Assembly: GCA_947177375.1 (NCBI GenBank)
Contig: CAMWUF010000093.1
Coordinates: forward strand, 1 to 5,435
Direction of reading: 5' to 3'
DNA from: an uncultured Ruminococcus sp.
GTDB lineage: Bacteria > Bacillota > Clostridia > Oscillospirales > Ruminococcaceae
Length of the DNA: 5,435 nucleotides
Part shown: positions 1-5,435 of the stretch, one piece after another
How positions within the stretch are numbered: the first letter of the stretch is position 1
Layout of the letters: each line of letters begins with the position of its first letter
Made by a program: the position numbers and the translations under genes
Notes under the pieces: model-generated
What the model was told of the DNA's origin: nothing
Seen by the model: the letters and a program-made list of their open reading frames with translations, nothing else
Databases searched by the model: none

Positions 1-181
1 AAAGAGAAAACAGCCGTATCTCACAGGAACGTATTCTCATTGAAAACATCAATGCGAAGATCAAGGTTTTTAAAATTATGAAATATCCCTATCGTAACCG
101 CAGAATGCGTCACTTCCTGCGTTTGAATTTGATCTGTGGAATCATTAATTTTGAATCTAGGAATTAGTTTCTGAGGAGGTC
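1..181 (+). mobile_element. Right end of an IS5-family insertion sequence (IS-A), running off the left edge
   Basis: The segment holds a transposase C-terminus (stop at 165-167) followed at once by a sequence matching the terminal repeat of the complete element at 4131-5020. IS-A reads TTTCTGAGGAGGTCTA at 168-183, and the other element reads TTTCGCAAGAGGTCTA at the same place after its own stop codon; 13 of 16 bases agree. I infer that the element ends near 181-183, with TA as the likely target dinucleotide. The two elements are clearly different members of the family. The left end and the rest of the transposase lie outside the window, so whether IS-A is complete cannot be judged. Confidence 0.8.
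3..167 (+). CDS. IS5-family transposase, C-terminal 54 residues (partial at left edge)
   Basis: The reading frame is open from the left edge to a TAG at 165-167. It carries the end of a DDE transposase domain: a Glu in LIEN that aligns with the third catalytic acidic residue, then KIKVFKI, then PYRNRRMRHFLRLNLICGI. The YRNRR block followed by a basic and hydrophobic helix (LRLNLICGIINFE) is typical of the IS5 group. It aligns residue by residue with the end of the second transposase in this window (ERYRNRRKRFALRFSLLASICNFD). The first two acidic residues of the triad would lie upstream of the window. The family call is firm; the exact IS name cannot be given. Confidence 0.85.
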   Translation, partial: RENSRISQERILIENINAKIKVFKIMKYPYRNRRMRHFLRLNLICGIINFESRN

Positions 182-183
182 TA
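168..183. repeat. Terminal inverted repeat (right end) of IS-A
   Basis: TTTCTGAGGAGGTCTA starts directly after the transposase stop codon, exactly where the complete element at 4131-5020 has TTTCGCAAGAGGTCTA. Thirteen of 16 positions are identical, with the outer AGGTCTA fully conserved. The partner repeat lies outside the window. The repeat happens to contain an AGGAGG core (175-180), but no start codon lies at a usable distance after it. Confidence 0.65.
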
Positions 184-595
184 CTCTTTAAGAATTCAGA
201 TTTTTGCAAATTCTGAATTGTATTTTGATGAATGCGGCATAGTTCAAGAAAATATTGATGGATTTGTTGATGTGTTATGTCCAGAACGAAAAAGCACCTT
301 TGAATTCCATAATTCAAAAAATGATAGATTAATAAGTATCTCTGACATGATAGTAGCAATAACTGGTGCATTGCAAGCCTATATTAATACGCACGGAATG
401 GATCAAATAAAAAAGGATATTTCAAAACTCAGCAATATACAACGAGAAAACTTAAAAATGTTCTTCAAGCTAAGACTCAAATCCTCTCTTTATGATATGC
501 ATTTTGATCACGGCAGTATTATTGAGGCGTCGAAATATAAGTACGAACTTATCAGCAACTTGTTAGGAATTGATAAGAAATATGTCAAACAATAA
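182..595 (+). pseudogene. 5'-truncated ORF, C-terminal part of a DUF3800-like protein (tentative)
   Basis: The frame is open from the IS-A end to a TAA at 593-595, about 137 codons. The only internal start near the front is a TTG at 218, with no Shine-Dalgarno sequence before it, so I read this as a gene whose front was removed by the IS insertion or a linked deletion. Visible features are LYFDECG near the start, ID-GFVDVL, then FEFHNSKNDRLISISDMIVAI. The last block resembles the 'hydrophobic-Ser-Lys ... I-Q-[IL]-[AS]-D-hydrophobic' core of the DUF3800 family, whose Asp residues suggest an RNase H-like fold. A helical tail follows, with HFDHGSIIEASKYKYEL near the end. DUF3800 proteins are often found in mobile and defence regions, but their function is largely unknown. 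The family call is from memory of the motif. A hairpin-forming repeat (AATTCAGA 193-200, TCTGAATT 212-219) lies in the first codons. Confidence 0.45.
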
Positions 596-702
596 AATAG
601 CCCCACACTACGAAATGATTATAACCAGAAATGGATATCCAAATCTCCCACTCCACCCTATCATTTCAGTGATATGATTGCCGTAATAACATCAATATAG
701 GG
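596..702. other. Intergenic spacer, no gene recognised
   Basis: No ORF with a ribosome binding site, no RNA gene and no clear promoter or terminator is seen here. One plus-strand frame can be read as a short peptide ending in SDMIAVITSI before a TAG at 697-699. It resembles the SDMIVAITGA block of the upstream truncated ORF, but the similarity is too short to call a duplicated fragment. The spacer probably is a junction between pieces of different origin. Confidence 0.5.
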
Positions 703-1023
703 CTTTCGAGGCACGTTGAGACGGTATGTTTATTGTCCAAACTTCATTCAGACCAACATATCGAGGTAGAGCTTCAGATGGACGAGCTTGATTTGACGGC
801 TGCGGAGAGCAAAGCCAAATATGAAGAAATCAAGGATTATGTGTCGGAGCATACAGGATTGAAAGTCTGTAGTTTGTATATCGCACAGGTAAAGGCAAAA
901 TGTGGTATTATTGAGAGGGCAAATTATAATCTGCCAAAATCGGAAAATTCCAGACAGCCGAAATGCCCGCCAGAGAAAGAAACGGCTATAAGAGATGCAT
1001 TGGAACATTTTTGTATGATTTGA
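703..1023 (+). pseudogene. Orphan C-terminal fragment resembling the tail of RumA/RlmD-type 23S rRNA methyltransferases
   Basis: From CAC at 712 the frame reads HVETVCLLSKL, then EVELQMDELDLTAAESKA, YEEIKDYV, LKVCSLYIAQVKAKCGI, NYNLPKSENSRQP and KCPPEKE, ending at a TGA at 1021-1023. HVETVxLLS is the usual end of the TrmA/RumA uracil-C5 methyltransferase fold. The remainder matches, from memory, a C-terminal extension found in many Lachnospiraceae RumA-like proteins and as stand-alone fragments near mobile elements. The methyltransferase catalytic core (SAM-binding site and catalytic Cys) is absent, and the frame is open only back to 673. No ATG or ribosome binding site precedes it; the TTG at 733 is an unlikely start. 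GC content in the sampled stretch is about 43 percent, higher than in the genes that follow, which suggests a different origin. I call it a non-functional remnant; a small stand-alone protein is less likely. Confidence 0.55.
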
Positions 1024-1066
1024 TGGTAGCTGAGAAATAGGTATTCCATGAGGAGAGATGTAACAA

Positions 1067-2136
1067 ATGAAAATAGGTGAAGAGAGAAAATTTTCGGAGA
1101 AATTATATAATATATATAAGTTATACAATAATTTGTATGATAACGAATCGAGAATCATATTTGAGGGGAAATATCTTTCATCTATTATGCAAGATGAAAC
1201 AAAACTATATGAACAAATTAAAAAGCTAAATAAAAAGTACATAGTGCCAGAATTAAAAGATTTTCTTGAGAGTAATTTATTGGATGCGAACAAAATTGTT
1301 GTTTATGGTTCTGGATTCGAGTTGGATTACACGTTATGGCTGTTAGAAAGATGTGAAATTTATCCTCAATTTTTGGTGAACATTAGTGAAAATGATATGC
1401 AAAAAGAATTTGGAATACCCACAATTTCTCATCAAGAATTAGTAATATACTATTTTGATTATGTTGTTTTAATTGCATCTGCAGATAAGGCTTTCAATAT
1501 ATATAAAGATTTATTATATTGCAAATTCCCAAGAAATAGAATTCTTTGCCCTAGACGAGGAGTCTTGGAGGGAATTTTTGGGAAACAATAACCCACTCCC
1601 CAGGAGAACATGAAGTATTTGTAGATTGTGGAGCATTTGATGGGGATACAAGTGTTGCTTTTGCAAATTGGTGTCAAGGAGAATATGATAAAATTTTTAT
1701 GTTTGAAGTAGATAGATATAATATTGAATTATGTAAAAAACATATTAGTAATCATGAGTTAAAGAACTACACGCTAATGGAATGTGGGGTATGGAGCAAA
1801 AAAACTGAGTTGAAACTTTGCGAAGGAAATTTTACAAGTTCTAGTATCTCAGATAAAGGTAGAGTAAAAGTACCAGTATGTGATTTAGATAGTGCATTAG
1901 AAAATGAAAAAGTAACATTTATTAAAATGGATATAGAGGGGGCTGAGATTGAGGCGATAAAAGGAGCAAGAAAAATTTTAGCACGTTATAAACCACGATT
2001 GGCAATTTCAGTTTATCATAAACCAGAGGATATTATTGATATACCATTACTTTTATGGGAGATTGTGCCAGAATATAAATTTTGTTTAAGACACTATCGA
2101 AGCAGTAGAAGGGAAATTGTATTGTATGCGTTTTGA
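1067..2136 (+). pseudogene. FkbM-family methyltransferase, split by a frameshift
   Basis: The intact protein would be a SAM-dependent O-methyltransferase, as found in polysaccharide and secondary-metabolite pathways. Part one (1067-1591, 174 codons) starts at an ATG ten bases after AGGAGA (1051-1056). It has a helical N-terminus and a Rossmann-like region with IVVYGSGFELDYTLWLL and DYVVLIASADKAFNIYKDL, then stops at TAA just after GIFGKQ. Part two continues in the -1 frame, open from 1555 to a TGA at 2134-2136. It holds motif I (EVFVDCGAFDGDTSVAF), the acidic FEVD, the FkbM signature VTFIKMDIEGAEIEAIKGA and a tail RREIVLYAF. The first ATG in that frame is at 1699, after motif I, so a separate second protein would lack the SAM-binding loop. 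The total span of 1070 bases is 1 short of a multiple of three, consistent with net loss of 1 (mod 3) bases near 1589. I see no canonical X-XXY-YYZ slip site in phase. The family call is strong; loss of function is likely. Confidence 0.85.
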
Positions 2137-2163
2137 TTTTTGTATAGGGAGGAATGAAGTAAT

Positions 2164-4053
2164 ATGAATGATATTACAATTTTGCATTTATCAGATTTAC
2201 ACATTAACTCTATGTATGCAAGTTGCTCGTACTCATTAAATAAGATGTTAGAAGATATACAGAATCAAACAAGGTGTTTGAAAAATATTGTAATTGCCGT
2301 GACAGGAGATATTGTACATAAAGGAAATTATAAATGTCGAACAGCTGTACTTGATTTCTTTACAAAGTTATATAATATTTTAAGAGATAAAGTAATAAAA
2401 ATTTTTTTGGTGCCAGGAAATCATGATAAAATTAGATTGCCCTTAGATAACGAGTTGATAAGAAATTTGTTGGACAGAAGGGAACTATCAGGTAAATATT
2501 TTGAAGAAAGTTGGGAATTCCATAAAATTCCGTTTAAGGAGTATAGCAGATTGCAGGAGGAAGTATATAAAATATATGATGGAAATCTGGATGCTGATAG
2601 AAAAGGATGTATTAGTGACACATTTGGTGTAGAATTAATAGAAATTGAAGGAAAAAAATTTGCTTTTATTTTACTTAATAGTGCATGGTGTTGTACAGGA
2701 GAAATGGATAAACGACACTTGAGAATTGGTAAATTTCAAATAGAGCGAATTGCTGATAATTACAAAAAACAATGGGCTGAAATTGCTAATATGCCTGATG
2801 GTGTTGACTTAACTTTTATAATGGCTCATCATCCATTAAGTTGGTTGATGGATAAAGAAGAAGACTTTGCAAGGATAAATTTGTTAAGCAAAGATAGTTT
2901 AAATGCAGATGTTTTTATATGTGGTCACACACATAATAGAGATGTTGTAAATTGGTATAATAATAGACACACATTAACAACATTAACAACAGGGTTTGGA
3001 TGGCCAGATGATGAAAATTTGGAAGCAACTCAAAATCACAGTTATTCTATTTATGTTTTTCATTTGGAATTGAATTCAATAGACATATTTGTAAGAAGTA
3101 ATGATGAGAACATGAATTTTGAGACGGATTTTCGTATTTATACTAATAAAAGAGATAGAGAATTGAGCAAAATTGTATTCCCTATTCGGTCTTATAAAAA
3201 TCAGCCATATATCAAATTACATACAGCTTATAAACAAAATGAAAAGGTATGCTATTTAACTGATAATTTAGTAAACAGTCTCAAAGAAACAACAAAGGTA
3301 TTAGCAGATTTTAGTAGAAAATCAGAATCTATTGTAAATAGGTGTAAGTTTGAATTAGTTTTAAAAATAAGGGAATGCGCAGAAAAAGGAGATAATTCCT
3401 TTAGAGAAGAATTTTTAGAATTAGCCGATATTATATGGAATAACGAAAAGAATAAAGACTTGAGGCATAGATATCTTGAACTATTTGAAAAGCATGAAAA
3501 TCAATGGGAAGAATTAATTGTTAGGAGCCTTTTGTTATTGATTGAACAAATATGCTATCAATTAGCGCATATTATGAATGAGATGGCGGAACAGAGGAAT
3601 GAGCGTGTAAGAGTTCATTTTAGATATTATGATTGGAAAACGGATATGTATTTAAAATTATATGCCTGCAACACTAGGGGAGAGGAGCAGACACTTTCAG
3701 ATATAAGTTGGGGCGGTTTGATTAAAGAATGTTTTAATAGAAAAGAAACATTAATAAATTCTGTTAATGAAAATATTTCTCATGTTTCAATGAAATCGCA
3801 TTGGAAAAATTTTATTACTGTTATACCCAATTTTTCTCAAAATAGTGTATTAATAGAGATTGATGGGCATGATGAATGGCGACCTTTATTGACTTTTGGT
3901 ATTTCGATTGGAAATCATGCATTGGATGACTTTTTATACGTATTTGATTTTTTAGAAATTGACAAAATTATTGGCGCAATATTTGAGGAATATTTTTATT
4001 CTTTTCCTATTGATATGCATACATATTTAAATAAAATCGCGGATAGAGAATAA
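2164..4053 (+). CDS. Calcineurin-like metallophosphoesterase with long C-terminal regulatory-type region, 629 aa
   Basis: The start ATG is preceded by AGGGAGGA (2146-2153) at good spacing, 27 bases after the FkbM stop. Residues 1-300 form a metallophosphoesterase domain with the full two-metal motif set: DLH (D11, H13), GD (D49), GNHD (N86, H87), AHHP (H222) and GHTH (H255, H257). Such enzymes cleave phosphomonoesters, cyclic nucleotides or nucleic acids; the substrate is not readable here. There is no signal peptide or clear membrane segment, so it should be cytosolic. Residues 300-365 are a beta-rich linker, 366-478 are mostly helical and charged with a hydrophobic stretch LIVRSLLLLIEQ, and 480-610 alternate strands and helices (RVRVHFRYYD, WKNFITVIPNF, RPLLTFGISIG, FLYVFDFLEIDKIIGAI). 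I infer a GAF-like sensor for this last part, from pattern only. Simple CpdA or SbcD relatives are shorter or differently built. GC content is very low (about 28 percent in a sampled stretch). It may have shared a transcript with the FkbM gene. Enzyme class is firm; role unknown. Confidence 0.9.
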   Translation: MNDITILHLSDLHINSMYASCSYSLNKMLEDIQNQTRCLKNIVIAVTGDIVHKGNYKCRTAVLDFFTKLYNILRDKVIKIFLVPGNHDKIRLPLDNELIRNLLDRRELSGKYFEESWEFHKIPFKEYSRLQEEVYKIYDGNLDADRKGCISDTFGVELIEIEGKKFAFILLNSAWCCTGEMDKRHLRIGKFQIERIADNYKKQWAEIANMPDGVDLTFIMAHHPLSWLMDKEEDFARINLLSKDSLNADVFICGHTHNRDVVNWYNNRHTLTTLTTGFGWPDDENLEATQNHSYSIYVFHLELNSIDIFVRSNDENMNFETDFRIYTNKRDRELSKIVFPIRSYKNQPYIKLHTAYKQNEKVCYLTDNLVNSLKETTKVLADFSRKSESIVNRCKFELVLKIRECAEKGDNSFREEFLELADIIWNNEKNKDLRHRYLELFEKHENQWEELIVRSLLLLIEQICYQLAHIMNEMAEQRNERVRVHFRYYDWKTDMYLKLYACNTRGEEQTLSDISWGGLIKECFNRKETLINSVNENISHVSMKSHWKNFITVIPNFSQNSVLIEIDGHDEWRPLLTFGISIGNHALDDFLYVFDFLEIDKIIGAIFEEYFYSFPIDMHTYLNKIADRE

Positions 4054-4130
4054 ATTTTTGTGAGTGATGGGATTCGTAACTATGCCATGTCGTGCAAGTT
4101 AGGGGATGACTTATAAACTATTATTGAAAA
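4054..4130. other. Short spacer between the metallophosphoesterase and IS-B
   Basis: No stem-loop terminator is visible after the metallophosphoesterase stop, so its transcript may run into the antisense of IS-B. On the minus strand, the frame of the transposase remnant on the other side of IS-B continues here to a TAG at 4082-4080 if IS-B is removed (for example VKQYFSIIVYKSSPNLHDMA), so this may be flanking DNA of that remnant. An 18-codon GTG-started frame on the plus strand (from 4060) is too short to support. Confidence 0.4.
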
Positions 4131-4148
4131 ATAGACCTCTTGCGAAAT
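4130..4148. repeat. Terminal inverted repeat of IS-B, left end in window
   Basis: AATAGACCTCTTGCGAAAT is the exact reverse complement of 5003-5021. It lies directly after the transposase stop codon (minus-strand TAA at 4150-4148). The outermost one or two A/T pairs may belong to the TA target site rather than to the element. Confidence 0.9.
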
Positions 4149-5020
4149 TAAACAGACATATCAAAATTGCAGATGCTAGCGAGCAAAGAAAAACGGAGAG
4201 CAAATCTCTTTCTTCGATTACGGTATCGTTCCGAAAGAATACAGAAACGTTTTACAAACCGGATGGCATGTTCTGCGTAGATACTCTTTTTGGAAACGAG
4301 ACGGTTGTTTCTTTTTTCTTCTTTAGTAAGAGGTGTGTTTTTACTGCGCTTTTTTGGTAAAACTGAGTTCGGATGTATTGCTGTAATGCCGGTATATCCT
4401 GTATCAGTTTCAAATTCCGTATCATTTCCGGCATGCACTCCGGATTCCTTAAACAGCCTGAAATCGTGTTTTTTTCCATTGCAGAAGCTCAGACAGATAG
4501 TTTTTATTGTCTTTTTATCTACCACAAGCTGCGTTTTCATTGCATGTCTTTTCTTTTTCCCGGAGTAATATTTTCTTGTTTTTTTGAGGGCGTTCCACTG
4601 GTGTTTCTGTTGCATCAATCAGAATTACTTCATATTCTGCATCACTTTTCAGCAGTTCCTTTTTTCTCGGCAGTGAGAATGTTCCATCTTTTATCAGTGT
4701 TTCTTCTATCCATTTAATACTTCGGTAAATATTGCTTTCTGCTATTCCATAGCTTGCTGCAATATGTGCATATGTCCGGTATTCACGCCAGTATTCCAGC
4801 TCCGCCAGCAATTGATTTTCTATGCTCAGCTTCGGTTTTCTTCCTCTCCTCCTGTGCTTTTTTGCATAGCTTTTCTTCAGTATTTCTACCATCTTTTCAA
4901 ATGTTGCTCTCTTTACTCCTGTGATTCTACGAAACTGTTCCTCTTTGTATTCTTTAATTATTTCATATTTCATCATGTCTTTATTATACCACATCTCTTT
5001 TTATTTCGCAAGAGGTCTAT
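4131..5020 (-). mobile_element. Complete IS5-family insertion sequence (IS-B)
   Basis: Perfect inverted repeats (4130-4148 and 5003-5021) bound a single transposase locus read on the minus strand. If the flanking TA is the target duplication (4132-4133 and 5018-5019), the element proper is 4134-5017, 884 bases, a usual size for the IS5 family. Identical ends suggest recent insertion, yet the transposase carries a frameshift. It sits inside an older transposase remnant: removing it and one TA restores a continuous frame reading VYRWVKQYF on the minus strand. Confidence 0.9.
4148..4976 (-). pseudogene. IS5-family transposase of IS-B, split by +1 frameshift
   Basis: Part one is an N-terminal helix-turn-helix (RITGVKRATFEKMVEIL and HIAASYGIAESNIYRSIKWIE) followed by LIDATETPVERP, with the first catalytic Asp at codon 4616-4614. 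Its frame then drifts and stops at 4515. Part two, shifted by +1, holds RKYYSGKKKRHAMKTQLVVD, the second Asp in ETDTGYTGI, the Glu in IYAEHAI and the YRNRRKRF block, ending at TAA 4150-4148. The break is at seven T on the plus strand (4579-4585, seven A in the mRNA): with six A the protein reads RPQKTRKYYSG without a gap, as expected for the family. The span of 829 bases is one more than a multiple of three, consistent with one extra base. I prefer the ATG at 4976, which leads into MMKYEIIKE; an upstream ATG at 4994 is in frame but overlaps a TATAAT (minus strand, 4988-4983) that could be the promoter -10 box. Slippage on the A run could still yield some full-length enzyme. Confidence 0.85.
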
Positions 5021-5021
5021 T
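5003..5021. repeat. Terminal inverted repeat of IS-B, right end in window
   Basis: ATTTCGCAAGAGGTCTATT is the exact reverse complement of 4130-4148. It lies about 30 bases upstream of the likely transposase start. Pairing is lost immediately outside on both sides, which fixes the outer limit of the repeat. Confidence 0.9.
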
Positions 5022-5147
5022 GTTTTACCCATCTGTATACTATACCTGCTGATACTCCAAATATCTTTCCTGTTCATATGAATTTCCTGCTTTTTTATAT
5101 GATACTGCTGCTTCTCTTAAATCTTTACTTTTAATACTTTTTATCAT
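5018..5147 (-). pseudogene. N-terminal remnant of an IS630-like transposase (helix-turn-helix), interrupted by IS-B
   Basis: From ATG 5147 the minus strand reads MIKSIKSKDLREAAVSYKKA then GNSYEQ, and then needs a frame change to read GKIFGVSAGIVYRWVKQ up to the IS-B end. The unshifted frame stops at TAG 5042-5040 after 35 codons. The pattern 'KSKDLREAAVxYKKAGxSYE...IFGVSxxxVYRWVKQY' is the N-terminal helix-turn-helix of IS630-type (or similar OrfA) transposases. The change of frame at about 5075 implies a small indel, and the catalytic domain is absent. When IS-B is removed the VKQ continues as VKQYF into 4133-4080 on the minus strand. The family label is tentative; that it is a broken transposase front is well supported. 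Confidence 0.6.
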
Positions 5148-5151
5148 ATCA

Positions 5152-5174
5152 TATTTCACTTCTGTTGTGAAATA
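5152..5174. repeat. Inverted repeat / hairpin just upstream of the IS630-like remnant
   Basis: TATTTCAC (5152-5159) and GTGAAATA (5167-5174) form an 8-bp stem with a 7-base loop. It lies immediately before the remnant's ATG (minus strand), where a promoter, operator or transposon end could be expected. There is no T-tract adjacent, so it is not a standard terminator. Its role is not known. Confidence 0.4.
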
Positions 5175-5228
5175 GGACAGCTATACAATATCATACAATT
5201 ATGATAGTGCGTTAGCTGATAAAACAGA

Positions 5229-5256
5229 ATCCGAGACGATTCCTTTCGTCTCGGAT
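5229..5256 (-). terminator. Rho-independent terminator, probably bidirectional
   Basis: ATCCGAGACGA (5229-5239) pairs perfectly with TCGTCTCGGAT (5246-5256) around a 6-base loop TTCCTT. The stem starts 5 bases after the stop codon of the minus-strand ribbon-helix-helix gene and is followed on that strand by CTGTTTTA. On the plus strand it is followed by GTTTTTA, so it could also stop transcripts coming from the left. Confidence 0.85.
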
Positions 5257-5260
5257 GTTT

Positions 5261-5434
5261 TTATTCTTTGATTTCACAGTTCTGAATGCCAAATTCAAGC
5301 ATAAGATTGATAAGCTCGTTTCTGGAACGATTGGTTTGCTGAGAAATTTCTTCAAGTTTTTCTACTGTTTCTTCTTTGATTCTAACAGAAAAAGTTTTAT
5401 AACCGTCATCTCCTTTTAAGTTAGACTTCTTTGT
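5261..5434 (-). CDS. Ribbon-helix-helix (CopG/Arc-type) DNA-binding protein, lacking only its extreme N-terminus at the right edge
   Basis: Read on the minus strand from the window edge, 57 codons run to TAA at 5263-5261. The protein begins TKKSNLKGDDGYKTFSVRI, where KTFSVRI is the DNA-contacting beta strand, followed by helix one (KEETVEKLEEISQQ), the turn TNRSRNE and helix two (LINLMLEFGI). This is the compact ribbon-helix-helix fold of CopG-like repressors, which act as dimers. The initiator Met must lie just outside the window, so the gene is nearly complete. Very similar short proteins are common in clostridial conjugative and integrative elements, where they may control plasmid or transfer functions; that role is an inference here. 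A terminator follows directly, so it is the last gene of its transcript. Confidence 0.85.
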   Translation of the reverse strand, partial: TKKSNLKGDDGYKTFSVRIKEETVEKLEEISQQTNRSRNELINLMLEFGIQNCEIKE

Positions 5435-5435
5435 G

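Noticed and set aside
174..220. AGGAGG core inside the IS-A terminal repeat as a ribosome binding site for the truncated ORF
   Set aside because: No ATG, GTG or TTG lies 5-12 bases downstream; the first in-frame candidate is a TTG about 38 bases away.
661..699. Possible second copy of the SDMIVAIT block (SDMIAVITSI)
   Set aside because: Only about nine residues resemble each other and nothing around them does, so chance cannot be excluded.
748..1293. Long minus-strand open frame (181 codons)
   Set aside because: It overlaps the RumA-like tail and the FkbM start, both well supported on the other strand, and its translation is low-complexity Ser/Phe/Leu with no motif.
1576..1591. Programmed -1 frameshift in the FkbM gene (T-run, GGGAAAC)
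   Set aside because: GGGAAAC is out of phase with the reading frame, and the in-phase TTTTGGG does not re-pair in the A site; a plain indel explains the break better.
4060..4116. Small GTG-started ORF after the metallophosphoesterase
   Set aside because: Eighteen codons, no ribosome binding site and no recognised family.
4106..5081. Several plus-strand open frames across IS-B
   Set aside because: They are the complement of the transposase; translations are Phe/Ser-rich and have no domain signature.
1..5435. CRISPR array, tRNA, rRNA or riboswitch
   Set aside because: No regularly spaced repeats, cloverleaf-like segment or conserved RNA motif was seen on either strand.

Overview
The window looks like an accessory, mobile-element-rich stretch from an AT-rich, low-GC Gram-positive bacterium. 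A Lachnospiraceae or other gut Clostridia is the best guess. The clues are AT-rich codons, strong AGGAG-type ribosome binding sites, IS5-family ends, a ribbon-helix-helix protein typical of clostridial mobile elements, and a fragment resembling the C-terminal extension of clostridial RumA-like methyltransferases. The taxonomic call is inference from sequence flavour only.

Layout, left to right. (1) 1-181: the C-terminal end and right terminal repeat of an IS5-family insertion sequence running in from the left edge (IS-A). (2) 182-595: an ORF that begins abruptly at the IS-A end, so its 5' part is missing; its core resembles the C-terminal half of DUF3800 proteins. (3) 596-702: short non-coding spacer. 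(4) 703-1023: an orphan C-terminal fragment resembling the tail of RumA/RlmD-type RNA methyltransferases. (5) 1067-2136: an FkbM-family methyltransferase gene with its own ribosome binding site, split by a frameshift near 1589. (6) 2164-4053: the only intact large gene, a 629-residue calcineurin-like metallophosphoesterase with a long, unrecognised C-terminal half that may end in a GAF-like sensor domain. (7) 4131-5020: a complete IS5-family insertion sequence (IS-B) with perfect 19-bp inverted repeats, on the minus strand, whose transposase is split by one extra base in a 7-base homopolymer. (8) 5018-5147: the N-terminal remnant of a different transposase (IS630-like), into which IS-B inserted. 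(9) 5229-5435: a ribbon-helix-helix (CopG-type) gene on the minus strand, nearly complete at the right edge, followed by a clean rho-independent terminator.

Most of the window is decay: four broken genes, two IS5-type elements pointing tail-to-tail, and a nested insertion. The FkbM gene and the metallophosphoesterase share strand, close spacing and low GC and may have been one cargo pair, but only the phosphoesterase still looks functional. It is the best candidate for something undescribed: a predicted metal-dependent phosphodiesterase or nuclease coupled to a putative regulatory domain, alone between mobile elements. That role is inference; no second intact partner gene is visible.
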